Of a stretch of DNA of 59,075 bases, positions 18,163-27,033 are shown piece by piece. The stretch spans positions 1-59,075 of the forward strand of contig JALHNT010000023.1 of the NCBI GenBank assembly GCA_022843385.1, in the 5' to 3' direction. Under the pieces are notes generated by a model. The model was not told the DNA's origin. It saw nothing but the letters and a program-made list of their open reading frames with translations, and made no database searches. The DNA is from Anaerolineae bacterium. Its GTDB lineage: Bacteria > Chloroflexota > Anaerolineae > Aggregatilineales > Phototrophicaceae. The translations under genes were made by a program, and so were the position numbers. Positions within the stretch are counted from its first letter, which is position 1, and each line of letters starts with the position of its first letter.

Positions 18163-20847
18163 ATGGCAAAAAGTGTATTCATCAGCAGCACCAGTCTGGA
18201 TTTGAAACGCTATCGCAAGGTGGCTATCGAGGTCTGTCAGAGCCTCGGCTTCGAGCCGGTGGCGATGGAAAACTTCGAGGCGATGGGCGTCGGCGCAACC
18301 GAGGGCAGCAAGCGCAAGGTGCGCGAAAGCGACCTTTACATCGGCATCATCGCCCACCGCTACGGCTATATCGAAGACGGCTATGATCGCAGCGTCACCG
18401 AGATCGAGTTCGATTACGCTGGCGAGCGTGGTCTGGATCGCCTGTGTTTCCTGGTCGATCCCCGCCATCCCTGGCCGAAAACCCATTATGATAAGAAGAA
18501 CCCGGATAAGCTGGCCGCCTTTCGCGGCAAGGTCGAGAAATCGGTCATCCGCTCCCTCTTCACCACCACCGATGACTTCCGCGAGAAGCTGACCCAGGCG
18601 CTGGTCAACTGGCAGGAATGGCGTTCAGCCCGCAGCGGCGAGCTTCATGCCATCCTCGCCACGCTGTCTGATGATGTGCCCAACCGCCCGGAGCGGCTGA
18701 TCGGGCGCGAGGCGCTGGTCACTGAACTGCACAGCCTGCTGGACAAGGGCAAGCGGGTGCTGTTGCAGGGTTTCGGCGGCATCGGCAAGACGGCAGTCGC
18801 GGCTCATGTCGCGGCGGAACGGGTGGATGGCGGCGATGGCCCGGTGATCTGGCTGCGGGCCGGCACCGAAGATCGGGACGCCCTGCTGGCCGCGCTGGCG
18901 GTCCCCTTCAATGCCCAGCAAACGCTGCTCAAAGAGACCAGCATCGCCAACCAGGCGCGTGTCATCCGCCTGCTGCTGATGGAACATCAGGTGCGGCTGG
19001 TCATCCTCGATGATGTCTGGAATCCGCGCGCCCTGACGCAGTTGTTGAACATCAATGTCTTCCCCAGCGGCATGCCCATCCTCGTCACTTCGCGCAGCCG
19101 CCACACCGGCCTGACCCGCCTCGATGTCGGCAAGCTGGATCGGCGCGCCGCGCTCGAACTGCTGGCCGTTTATGGTGATCCCGACTGGGTGGATGATGCC
19201 GATGCCGATGCGTTGTGCCACAAACTCGGCGATCATAGTTATGCCGTGCGGGTGGCGGGTCTGACGTTGGCGCTCGATGGGTTGACTCCTGCCGAACTGC
19301 TGGCGCGCATCTCCGCTGCCCCCTGGAAACTCGCTGCCCCAGAAGGCGAGGCCGAGGAAGGCCGCGCCAGCGTCGAAGAGCTGCTCAACACCAGCCTGTT
19401 CGGGTTGGATGCCGAAGCGAGGGCGGTGTTTCTGGCTTTTGGCGCATTCTTCACCAGCAGCGTCACCCCCGAATTGCTCGGCCTGTATCTGCAATCGGCG
19501 GTGCCACAGGTCGAGGATGCCCTCAATCGCTTGCAGCGGCGTGGTCTGGCGGAACGTCTGGCGGAAAGCCAGGAACGGGTGGTGGAATACCGCACCCACG
19601 ATCTGGCCTACAGCTACGCCCGCGCCCAGGTCAGCCATCACGATCACGGACGGGCGCTCGATGCCTGCCTCGCCTATCTGGAACGTTATCACACCCCAAA
19701 CCCGGAACATTTTGCTGCCCTGCGTTCGGAACTGGACAACTTCGTCGGGGCGGCCAACTGGGCCATGACACTCGAACGCTATGCTGATGTGCAGAAGATC
19801 GCCAACTGGCTCTACCGCGATTACGAGAGCGAGAATGGCGAGGGCTTTCTCCATCTGCAAGGTTACACCGGGCTGGCGACCAACCTGCTGAATCTGGCGG
19901 TCACAGCCAGCGAAGCGCTTAAACAGCCCTCGATGCAGGCGCAGTACCTCGGCAGCCTCGGCAGCGCTTATCGCGATCAGGGTCAGATCAAGAACGGCAT
20001 CCGGTATTATCGCCAGTCGCTCAAAATCTACCGCGAGTTGAGCGAATCCGCCGGCGAGGGTGTGACATTGGGACGGCTCGGCATCGCTCACCGCCTGCTG
20101 GGGCAGTCGCAGCAGGCTATCGAGTATCTGGAACAGGCGCTGACGATTGCCCGGCAGTTGGGCAATCAACAGGCTGAAGGCATCAACCTCGCCAATCTGG
20201 GCATCGCCTATCGCATGATCGGGCAGATTGATCGCTCATTGATTTATCTGGAACAGGCGTTAGCCATTGCCCGGCAGCGCGACGACCTGCGCGGCGAGAG
20301 CATCAATCTCGGTAACATCGGGGATATTTACCGCGAACAGGATCGCCTGCGCGACGCCATCACCTCCTATGAACGCGCTCTGGCGATAGCCCGGCAGATG
20401 GGAGACCGGCGAGGCGAGGGAATCAATCTGGGGCGGTTGGGCGATGTGTATCGCGCGGCTGGCGACTATGTTCAGGCAACAGCGCATCTGGAACAGGCAT
20501 TGGCAACGGCGCGCGAGACCGGGGACAAACGCGGCGAAGCGATCAATCTAGGGCGGTTGGGCGACGCCCTGCGCGATCAGGAACAACTTGAAAGGGCGGT
20601 GCAGCACCACGAACGCGCTCTGCTCATCGCCCGCCAGATGGATGACAGGCGCGGCGAAGGCTACGGGCTGGCCGATTTGGGCATCGACTTCTGCCGTCTG
20701 CGGGCTTATCCCCAGGCTGTCCAGCACTTTCAGAACGCGCGCGTCATCTTCGAGTCGCTCGGTATGAAGCACCGCGTCGAGATGGTCGAGCGCTGGCTGG
20801 AAGAGGCGCACGCCGGAGCCAGCGCCCTGGCGGCGACACCGAATTAG
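18163..20847 (+). CDS. STAND NTPase: DUF4062 - NB-ARC - TPR
   Basis: This 894-residue cytoplasmic protein has three parts. Residues 1-95 are DUF4062-like (SVFISSTSLDLKRYR, ESDLYIGIIAHRYGY, SVTEIEFDYA). An NB-ARC NTPase follows, with Walker A GFGGIGKTA near residue 203, Walker B LVILDDVW near 279, ILVTSRSR after it, and a winged-helix region to about 500. From about residue 590 there are seven or so TPR units of 40 residues (AEGINLANLGIAYRMIGQ type). Such STAND proteins sense a ligand with the repeats, oligomerise on ATP, and trigger the N-terminal domain; several bacterial ones are antiphage. That role is inference here. No partner gene is adjacent: it faces the acyltransferase gene with only 7 nt between. 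Confidence 0.85.
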   Translation: MAKSVFISSTSLDLKRYRKVAIEVCQSLGFEPVAMENFEAMGVGATEGSKRKVRESDLYIGIIAHRYGYIEDGYDRSVTEIEFDYAGERGLDRLCFLVDPRHPWPKTHYDKKNPDKLAAFRGKVEKSVIRSLFTTTDDFREKLTQALVNWQEWRSARSGELHAILATLSDDVPNRPERLIGREALVTELHSLLDKGKRVLLQGFGGIGKTAVAAHVAAERVDGGDGPVIWLRAGTEDRDALLAALAVPFNAQQTLLKETSIANQARVIRLLLMEHQVRLVILDDVWNPRALTQLLNINVFPSGMPILVTSRSRHTGLTRLDVGKLDRRAALELLAVYGDPDWVDDADADALCHKLGDHSYAVRVAGLTLALDGLTPAELLARISAAPWKLAAPEGEAEEGRASVEELLNTSLFGLDAEARAVFLAFGAFFTSSVTPELLGLYLQSAVPQVEDALNRLQRRGLAERLAESQERVVEYRTHDLAYSYARAQVSHHDHGRALDACLAYLERYHTPNPEHFAALRSELDNFVGAANWAMTLERYADVQKIANWLYRDYESENGEGFLHLQGYTGLATNLLNLAVTASEALKQPSMQAQYLGSLGSAYRDQGQIKNGIRYYRQSLKIYRELSESAGEGVTLGRLGIAHRLLGQSQQAIEYLEQALTIARQLGNQQAEGINLANLGIAYRMIGQIDRSLIYLEQALAIARQRDDLRGESINLGNIGDIYREQDRLRDAITSYERALAIARQMGDRRGEGINLGRLGDVYRAAGDYVQATAHLEQALATARETGDKRGEAINLGRLGDALRDQEQLERAVQHHERALLIARQMDDRRGEGYGLADLGIDFCRLRAYPQAVQHFQNARVIFESLGMKHRVEMVERWLEEAHAGASALAATPN

Positions 20848-20854
20848 TTCACGG

Positions 20855-21619
20855 TTACGACCGCAGTTTCTCCAGCTCGCCGAAGTGCACTTGACCTTCG
20901 ACCTGCTTGCGTATGGCGCTGGCATCGCGCCGGTCTTTCACAATTTTCGCTGGCACGCCAACGGCCACGCTGTAGGGCGGCAGGCTCTTGTTGACCACTG
21001 CTCCCGCGCCGACCACGCTGCCTTTGCCAATCGTCACGCCGTCCACCACCACCGCGTTCGACGCCAGCCAGACATCATCCTCAATCGTGATGCCCTCGGC
21101 TGTGATCCCCTGATCCTTGATGTAGGTATCCGGGTCGGTGAAGACGTGGTTGACAGCCGCGATCTGCACCTGGGTGCCGGTGTAGACGCCGTCGCCGATA
21201 TGGACGCCGCCCTGACCGCGAATGCAGGTGTACTCGCCGAAGAAGCAGTTCTTGCCCACCCAGATGCCGGCCTGTGGCAGACCGCGATAATTGAAGACGT
21301 GGAAGATCACACCATGCATCAGGCTGGTTCCCGCGCCGATATGGACGCCACCCGGTAGGGCATTCAGAAACACACCGCTGTCCAGATAGACATTCTTGCC
21401 AAGCGTGATGTTGGCCGGTGAGAGCAGGCGGACGTTGTGTTCAATCAGGGGTAAGCCTTCAGACTTCAGCAGCGCCTTGTAAGCGATGCCGCGCAGACCG
21501 ATGCCAACCAGGCTGGGGATGCCGCCCAGCAGGCTCATCACCGTCTGCTCGACGATGTAACGCGGAATGCTGGTCGATTGACTTTTCAGATAGTAGCTGA
21601 GTTCCTGAAGCATGCCCAT
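20855..21619 (-). CDS. hexapeptide-repeat acyltransferase
   Basis: The 254-residue product is a left-handed beta-helix transferase, with repeated I/V-G-x-x hexads from about residue 70 (ITLGKNVYLDSGV, VHIGAGTSL, VHIGDGVYTGTQV, ITIEDDVWLASNAVV, VTIGKGSVVGAGAVV). The catalytic-type histidine lies in AVNHVF, and the usual closing VAVGVPAKIV is present. It probably acetylates a sugar, with acetyl-CoA as donor. The start has a perfect AGGAGG. It is the last gene of the minus-strand heptose group, 80 nt after gmhB, which suggests modification of the same surface glycan. Confidence 0.82.
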   Translation of the reverse strand: MGMLQELSYYLKSQSTSIPRYIVEQTVMSLLGGIPSLVGIGLRGIAYKALLKSEGLPLIEHNVRLLSPANITLGKNVYLDSGVFLNALPGGVHIGAGTSLMHGVIFHVFNYRGLPQAGIWVGKNCFFGEYTCIRGQGGVHIGDGVYTGTQVQIAAVNHVFTDPDTYIKDQGITAEGITIEDDVWLASNAVVVDGVTIGKGSVVGAGAVVNKSLPPYSVAVGVPAKIVKDRRDASAIRKQVEGQVHFGELEKLRS

Positions 21620-21698
21620 CGCTGCCTCCTGGCGGATATAAACAGAGAGGCGCAGATTCTACGCCTCTCATCATCATGTCATGTTCATGGCTGGCTGT

Positions 21699-22337
21699 CT
21701 AGAGGACAGGCAGTTCATGCGGGTGCATCGCCATATGCACCGCGCTGCGGAAGCGCTTGGTGCTGACCATCGGCTCGCCATGCAGCGCATCCTCGATCAT
21801 CCCGGCGGCGTCCGCCAGATCACAGGCCGCGGCGAAGTTCAGGCCGAAGCGATCCCAACTGGGGATGAAGTTCCAGCGCCCCCGTCCGGTCATCAGCAGA
21901 ATCGTATGTGCGCCCACGCTCACACCCGCCGCAATGTCAGTCCAGGCATCGCCGATGAAGAAGCTCTGGCTTAGATCAATGCCATGTTCTCTTGCAGCTT
22001 GCAGCAGCATCCCCGGAGCCGGTTTACGACAGTTACATTTTTCGTGATTATCATGCGGGCAGTGATAAATCTGCGTGATATGCCCGCCCATCTGATGAAT
22101 GGCCTGCTGCATCCGTTGATGAATGTCGTTCAGCTCCTCTACCGACAGCAGTCCGCGATTGACAGCCGCCTGATTGGTGACGACGAAAATTGGCATACCG
22201 GTATTTGTCAGCCGGCGGATGCTTTCCAGCGCGCCAGGGATGAAGCGAAACTCGCTCCACGACTTTACATGCTCTGAACTGTTTTCATTGATGACGCCAT
22301 CGCGATCAAGAAAAATGGCACCGGTTTTGTTGGTCAT
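21699..22337 (-). CDS. gmhB: D-glycero-D-manno-heptose-1,7-bisphosphate 7-phosphatase
   Basis: A HAD-superfamily phosphatase that removes the 7-phosphate from heptose 1,7-bisphosphate. The nucleophile motif is IFLDRDGVIN at residues 8-17, the second motif is VVTNQ, and FFIGDAWTDI is the fourth. A zinc-binding loop typical of GmhB is seen in CPHDNHEKCNCRKPAPGML. I start at ATG 22337; a TTG abuts it, and GAGGTG lies upstream. It follows gmhA by 10 nt, so the two are almost surely co-transcribed and perhaps coupled. Confidence 0.9.
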   Translation of the reverse strand: MTNKTGAIFLDRDGVINENSSEHVKSWSEFRFIPGALESIRRLTNTGMPIFVVTNQAAVNRGLLSVEELNDIHQRMQQAIHQMGGHITQIYHCPHDNHEKCNCRKPAPGMLLQAAREHGIDLSQSFFIGDAWTDIAAGVSVGAHTILLMTGRGRWNFIPSWDRFGLNFAAACDLADAAGMIEDALHGEPMVSTKRFRSAVHMAMHPHELPVL

Positions 22338-22347
22338 CAAACACCTC

Positions 22348-22947
22348 TTAGTGCTTGCCGTTGGCCGAAACCCCTGTCACGGTTTGGGCAGCTTCCTGAT
22401 TGATCGCCAGCAGACGTTCGCAAATCGCATGTTCCAGCATCAGATGAACATCTTCCACCATCGCCATATTGAAGCTGGGAATATGCACCGAAATATCAAC
22501 CGCCTGCGCCAGTTTGCCACCATCGTAGCCGCTGAAACCGATGGTGATCGCCCCGGCTTCGCGTCCGGCTTCCATCGCCTTAATGACATTGCGGCTGTTG
22601 CCACTTCCACTGATCCCAATGACGACATCGCCAGTTCGTACAAGCGGGATCAATTGCTCGGAAAACACCACGTCATACCCAATATCATTGCTCAACGCAG
22701 TCATGAGCGCATTGTTATCGGTCAGCGCCATAACACGAAAGCGCGGTTGCCCCGCCACATTGGGACGCTTTGCCAGGTCACAGCCAAAGTGGGTTGCAGT
22801 GGCAGCGCTGCCACCATTACCACAGATGAAGACGGTTTTGCCTTCATGGTTGGCCTTGACCAAAGTCTCGACCACCTGATTGACGGTTTCGAAGGGAACA
22901 CGATTGAGAAGTTCCTGAACGCCGGAAAAATAAAGACGGATATCCAC
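22348..22947 (-). CDS. gmhA: phosphoheptose isomerase
   Basis: A 199-residue SIS-domain protein that converts sedoheptulose 7-phosphate into D-glycero-D-manno-heptose 7-phosphate. Motifs are FICGNGGSAATATHFGCDLAKR, ALTDNNALMTALSNDIGYDVVF and VVIGISGSGNSRNVIKAM, as in GmhA. The start is a GTG with AGGTGA just upstream. It sits between hddA and gmhB, giving the three successive steps of heptose 1-phosphate synthesis, but a hairpin separates it from hddA. Confidence 0.92.
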   Translation of the reverse strand: MDIRLYFSGVQELLNRVPFETVNQVVETLVKANHEGKTVFICGNGGSAATATHFGCDLAKRPNVAGQPRFRVMALTDNNALMTALSNDIGYDVVFSEQLIPLVRTGDVVIGISGSGNSRNVIKAMEAGREAGAITIGFSGYDGGKLAQAVDISVHIPSFNMAMVEDVHLMLEHAICERLLAINQEAAQTVTGVSANGKH

Positions 22948-23092
22948 AAGCTCACCTGTCTGATAAGGGGCTAAATCTCTTCTTTACTGTAAGGCCACTA
23001 CCTTGCAGACTCCAAAAAACAAATGTGAAGAAAGTGTAAAGAGTGCGGAGTACTACACAAAAAAGAGGGCAAAAATTAAGTGGTTCCTGCCA

Positions 23093-23133
23093 AAAATTGG
23101 GATGCAGCTCCCCGCAAAATGAGAGAAGCTGCA
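23093..23133 (-). terminator. hairpin terminator after hddA
   Basis: On the minus strand GTGCAGCTTCTC pairs over 12 positions (some G-U) with GGGGAGCTGCAT, and CCCAATTTTTGG follows. It starts soon after the hddA stop codon, so gmhA-gmhB may have their own promoter in 22948-23090 or depend on read-through. Confidence 0.55.
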
Positions 23134-23144
23134 CCTTGCACGGA

Positions 23145-24170
23145 TCAGGTGTACTGAATTTCACTCTGGTTCAGCATCACGGCTGCGCCATCAAAATCAA
23201 ATTGAAAGTCCATCCGCGCCAATCCTAGTGCCTGCATCGCCTGCGTCACGCGGGCTTGGTGTTCTTCATGGCAATACAACATCATGAATCCACCTCCACC
23301 TGCACCCGTGATTTTGCCCCCTAAGGCGCCTTCTCGTCGTGCGGTATCGTAGGCCAGGTCAATCTGATTATTGCTGATGTCGGTATTGACGCCGCGCTTC
23401 TGTACCCAGGACTGATGCAATAGCTCGGCGAAATCATCTAGCCGGCCTTCAGAGAGTGCTGCCAGAATATCATGCCCCAGCGCCTTGATCTTGTGCATCC
23501 GTTCCAATGTCGCCGGGTTTTGCTCGCGGCTAGCCTTCGATTGATCGGAGAGAATTTTACCTGAATCACGTGACTTGCCGGTATAAAACAGCATCAAGCG
23601 GCGCTGGAAGGTTTCTATCGCCCCCGGCGGTGGATTTACTGGGGTGACCGTAGTGTTATTCTGCGTAAAGACAATATGATTCAGTCCGCCCATGGTCGCG
23701 CCGAATTCGTCCTGCTTACCGCTCGGCAGCTTCAATTTATTGATGCTTATGTCGCAGGCCATCTCTGCAATCTCGATTTTGCTCAGGCTCCGCCCTTGCC
23801 ACGCTGCCAGCGCAGTAATCATCGATACTGCCACTGCGCCTGAACCGCCTAGACCAGTGCCAGGGGGAATCTGTGAGGCGACGAAAATATCCAGTCCTTC
23901 TAATGCGCCGAATTCGCGTAGAACAGCCTTCGTCAGCCCTAGCTCGCCGTCGGTAGCAAACGATTGACCGGCTTCATGACGATAAAAGGCACGAAAATCA
24001 GAGGAGATGATCTGAAGGGCGGAACTGGCTCCCCTCGAGATGAAGGTATACACGTAACGGTTAATGGCAGTGCTGACCACCATTCCGCCGAATTGATTGT
24101 AATAGGCTGGGAGATCGGTTCCGCCACCGCCGAAACTGATGCGGACTGGAGCGCGCGCGATGAGTAGCAA
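23145..24170 (-). CDS. hddA: D-glycero-alpha-D-manno-heptose 7-phosphate kinase
   Basis: A GHMP kinase of 341 residues. The N-terminus ARAPVRISFGGGGTDLPAYY is characteristic of HddA-type sugar kinases. The ATP-binding glycine-rich loop is in PPGTGLGGSGAVAVSM (residues about 102-117), and the third motif is KITGAGGGGFMMLYC near the C-terminus. It would phosphorylate heptose 7-phosphate at C1. The start is a TTG at 24170 preceded by GAGGAGGAAC. Together with gmhA and gmhB it indicates the GDP-heptose route rather than the bifunctional HldE route; the guanylyltransferase HddC is not in the window. Confidence 0.88.
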   Translation of the reverse strand: MLLIARAPVRISFGGGGTDLPAYYNQFGGMVVSTAINRYVYTFISRGASSALQIISSDFRAFYRHEAGQSFATDGELGLTKAVLREFGALEGLDIFVASQIPPGTGLGGSGAVAVSMITALAAWQGRSLSKIEIAEMACDISINKLKLPSGKQDEFGATMGGLNHIVFTQNNTTVTPVNPPPGAIETFQRRLMLFYTGKSRDSGKILSDQSKASREQNPATLERMHKIKALGHDILAALSEGRLDDFAELLHQSWVQKRGVNTDISNNQIDLAYDTARREGALGGKITGAGGGGFMMLYCHEEHQARVTQAMQALGLARMDFQFDFDGAAVMLNQSEIQYT

Positions 24171-24252
24171 TGTTCCTCCTCAGAATGTCCCTATGAGTGT
24201 TGTTATCTAAATCAGTGTAATATAGATAAGTCCGTACAGCCAAGTTGAGGAT

Positions 24253-24281
24253 TTGACAGGTTAGCCTGAAATCTGTACAAA
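24253..24281 (+). promoter_or_regulatory. sigma70-like promoter of the LysM operon
   Basis: TTGACA (24253-24258) and TACAAA (24276-24281) are separated by 17 nt, 34 nt ahead of the ATG of the LysM gene. This is one of two consensus TTGACA boxes with correct spacing that I found. Confidence 0.6.
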
Positions 24282-24314
24282 CAATACTGGGCGCAAGATC
24301 AATTTCAGGATATT

Positions 24315-24851
24315 ATGCTGCGATTTATTCGTACCCTTTTCGTTCTCGCGCTGGTAACAGCGATCATTAGTGCAGTTTCAATGTACATCATTGATGGCGA
24401 GAATAAGAAAGGGGAACTGGCCTACAATGATAGTGTGACGCGCGCAGTGCAGACTGCTGTAAGCGACAGCCTAAATAATGCTACCCGCACGCTGGAAACC
24501 AGTCAGTCGCATTATCGGTTGGTCGTTGTCAGTAGTGAGGAATCACTGCTCGATGTTGCTGTTCGCTGGGATACAACTGTCGAAGCCCTGCGCATGGCGA
24601 ATGGGTTGCTCGCAACGGTTGATTTCGGCGATGGGAGTGAGATTATCGTTCCGCAGGGTGTACAGGCGCTTGATCCGCCGCGGACTTTTCCAAAGCCGAT
24701 ATATCGCGCTCAGGCTGGGGACACCTTTGAACAATTGGCTGCCATCAATGGCATTCCAGTCGAAATCCTCCTAGAGGATAATCCGGTTCTGGCACAGCGC
24801 GAGCTGCTGCCGGGCGATCTCGTGTTCATCGCAAGATTATTAGGTGGATAA
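24315..24851 (+). CDS. membrane-anchored LysM-domain protein
   Basis: The 178-residue product has an N-terminal membrane helix (FIRTLFVLALVTAIISAVSMYII). Two LysM-like modules follow outside the membrane: YRLVVVSSEESLLDVAVRWDTTVEALRMANG and YRAQAGDTFEQLAAINGIPVEILLEDN. These would bind peptidoglycan or another glycan. It lies 3 nt ahead of the DUF4397 lipoprotein gene, so the two are likely one transcript from the promoter at 24253. No catalytic domain is attached. Confidence 0.78.
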   Translation: MLRFIRTLFVLALVTAIISAVSMYIIDGENKKGELAYNDSVTRAVQTAVSDSLNNATRTLETSQSHYRLVVVSSEESLLDVAVRWDTTVEALRMANGLLATVDFGDGSEIIVPQGVQALDPPRTFPKPIYRAQAGDTFEQLAAINGIPVEILLEDNPVLAQRELLPGDLVFIARLLGG

Positions 24852-24854
24852 GTC

Positions 24855-27011
24855 TTGAAACGTAATGGCTTGATCCTGCTGGCGCTGCTGGCATTTCTCT
24901 CTGGATGCATGCAATATCCGGCTCCCCCGGTGGTTACTGTTGAGATAACTGCTGTGCGGGATACAACGGCTGTTGCCCAGGGGGTATCGGATGCCTTGAC
25001 AGGTACGGCATTTCTCAGTGTGGGGCTGACAGAAACGGTGTTTGCCCAGGGTGGAATTACCCTTACCCCTTCAGATACACCGACCCCTACACGTACACCC
25101 ACCCTTACTCCAACCCGTTTTGTCACGCGAACCCCATCACCAACGCCCAGTGACACCCCAACACCGACTTACATTCCGGCTATGACCAATACCCCGGCTC
25201 AAGGGATGGATGTGAATAACGGCTGGATTCGGGTGATCAATGCGTGGTCTGGTCCCGAGGCCCCGCCTGGACTGGACGTATTCATCAACGATGAGCGTAT
25301 TGCCTATGGCCTGACCTTTCGTGATACGACGGGATATTTCAGGGTTCCACCTGGCACAGCCCGCATATCGATCAGGCAACCGGAACCGACGCTGTCTCAA
25401 GCAACCCTCGCGACCAGTGTCGTGTCTCTTGCGCCTGGTGACATCGTGACTTTGGTGGCTGTCAAGCTGAACGAGATCAATGCTGAGCTGCTTGAAGTGC
25501 GCGAGGATACTTCTCCTCTTGCTGTCAATACGTCGCGGCTGACAATTGTTCACGCCAATCCGGTTTTGCTTCCTTCAGACTTGGTTGCCCCGGAGCAGCA
25601 ACGTATTCTGGGTACACGACTCCAGGCTGGAAACGTTGTCGGGGCGCTTGACCTTCCCTCTGGAGATTATGCGATTGATTTTCTGGATTCAGATAGGCCG
25701 GAGCAGGTAATTCTGTCCTTGCCACCATTGGAACTCATCGCTCAGGTCAATTATCTCCTGTTGCTGCTTCCACCCGCCAACGCACAGGAAGGACTGACAA
25801 GTTACGAACTGCTTAGGGGAGTAACACGTCGGGTCGAGAATGATGTTACTGTGCGGGTGGTGAATGCTCTGGCCTTAGCTCCATCCCTTCGCGTATCGAT
25901 CGATGGGCGTGTTGTCTTTGAAAATCTGCCTCAAGGAGCAATCTCCGACCCGATACCGCTCTCTCGCTTTGGAGCGCGTTTCTGGCTTACCAATGCGAAT
26001 GAGACGGTGCAATACTACGACGGCGATGTCGGGCTTGGCACTGAAGACAACGATACTAGTGACCGGGTAATTATTCTGTACAATACAACGCAGGGCGGGA
26101 ACCAGACCGGCGAAATCCGTGTGCTGCCTCAGAATGCTAATCCTTCTGCCATCAATGCGACTGTTCGGTTGATTCATGCCCTCCCAGGTGCAATCCCGCT
26201 TGCTCTGCAACTGCGGCCCTCGATCCCGACCGCGACTCCTGCCTCATCGCCTGAACCCAATGGGCCCACGCCTGTGCCGATCATCTATCAGACTGCTGGT
26301 TCACCAGCACAGTTCGGTGGTGCGTCCGATTATGTCAGTCGTAACCCTGATGTCTACAGTGTGCGGGTAGTGCAGGCGGGCACCCAGACGGTGATTGCCG
26401 AATTTCCATCGATCCAGCTTCTAGCTGGTGGCGTTTATGACTTCATAGTTGTCGGTGGTACCGAGGCAGGTGCAGCTCGTCTGGCACTGATTCAACCGGA
26501 CTCACAGACAACCGATGTCTTTTTTGGCAGTGGTAATCCGACGGCGGTTTTTGAAGCGGTATCCTTGACGTTGACCGCTGCCGCGCCAACTCGCATTATC
26601 ACCTCAGCAACGCCGGTGGATACACCGACCCCGACTGCCACCCGAACACCAATTCCGACCAATACGCCACGCCCGACCAACACGCCCGATTTTGTCAAGC
26701 CACTACTGGTCGTGAACCCAGCCCCACCGGATACAACTTTCGAAACACTGAGCGTTAATGGACAGAATTTCCAGCCCGGTTTGCCCTATGTCATCACGCT
26801 GGATGAGGACAATGTACGTATCTTTAGTGGCACAGTCAATGATGATGGAACCATCCTGGCTGTGATTACCTTGCCAGAGAACATTACGCCTGGTCCACAC
26901 TTCCTGCGCGTTTGTGTCGATTGCAGCCCGCGTGGGGCACAGCAGGAGCAATTTGCCGTGTTTATTGTCGCCAATTCAACCATTACGCCGACGCCCACGG
27001 CTCAGCCGTAG
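24855..27011 (+). CDS. DUF4397-repeat lipoprotein
   Basis: The start is TTG 24855, with AGGTGG upstream. The 718-residue product begins with a lipoprotein signal (LLALLAFLSGC, Cys about residue 18). A Thr/Pro linker (SDTPTPTRTPTLTPT) follows, then tandem DUF4397 domains beginning IRVINAWSGPEAPPGLDVFIND, and similar starts at VRVVNALALAPSLRVSIDG and VRLIHALPGAIPLALQL. A second Thr/Pro linker and a C-terminal beta domain ending in TPTPTAQP complete it. It is probably attached to the outer face of the cytoplasmic membrane. Function is unknown. It lies between the LysM gene and a second DUF4397 gene 22 nt downstream. Confidence 0.8.
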   Translation: MKRNGLILLALLAFLSGCMQYPAPPVVTVEITAVRDTTAVAQGVSDALTGTAFLSVGLTETVFAQGGITLTPSDTPTPTRTPTLTPTRFVTRTPSPTPSDTPTPTYIPAMTNTPAQGMDVNNGWIRVINAWSGPEAPPGLDVFINDERIAYGLTFRDTTGYFRVPPGTARISIRQPEPTLSQATLATSVVSLAPGDIVTLVAVKLNEINAELLEVREDTSPLAVNTSRLTIVHANPVLLPSDLVAPEQQRILGTRLQAGNVVGALDLPSGDYAIDFLDSDRPEQVILSLPPLELIAQVNYLLLLLPPANAQEGLTSYELLRGVTRRVENDVTVRVVNALALAPSLRVSIDGRVVFENLPQGAISDPIPLSRFGARFWLTNANETVQYYDGDVGLGTEDNDTSDRVIILYNTTQGGNQTGEIRVLPQNANPSAINATVRLIHALPGAIPLALQLRPSIPTATPASSPEPNGPTPVPIIYQTAGSPAQFGGASDYVSRNPDVYSVRVVQAGTQTVIAEFPSIQLLAGGVYDFIVVGGTEAGAARLALIQPDSQTTDVFFGSGNPTAVFEAVSLTLTAAAPTRIITSATPVDTPTPTATRTPIPTNTPRPTNTPDFVKPLLVVNPAPPDTTFETLSVNGQNFQPGLPYVITLDEDNVRIFSGTVNDDGTILAVITLPENITPGPHFLRVCVDCSPRGAQQEQFAVFIVANSTITPTPTAQP

Positions 27012-27033
27012 CGTTGTGTTGCGAGTGAAGGTT

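Noticed and set aside
18625..20169. Minus-strand frame of 514 codons opposite the STAND gene
   Set aside because: It is the antisense shadow of a GC-rich gene whose sense frame has Walker and TPR motifs.
20855..24170. Heptose genes considered as part of a defence unit with the STAND gene
   Set aside because: They are convergent with the STAND gene, have own signals, and form a complete metabolic set; no link is visible.
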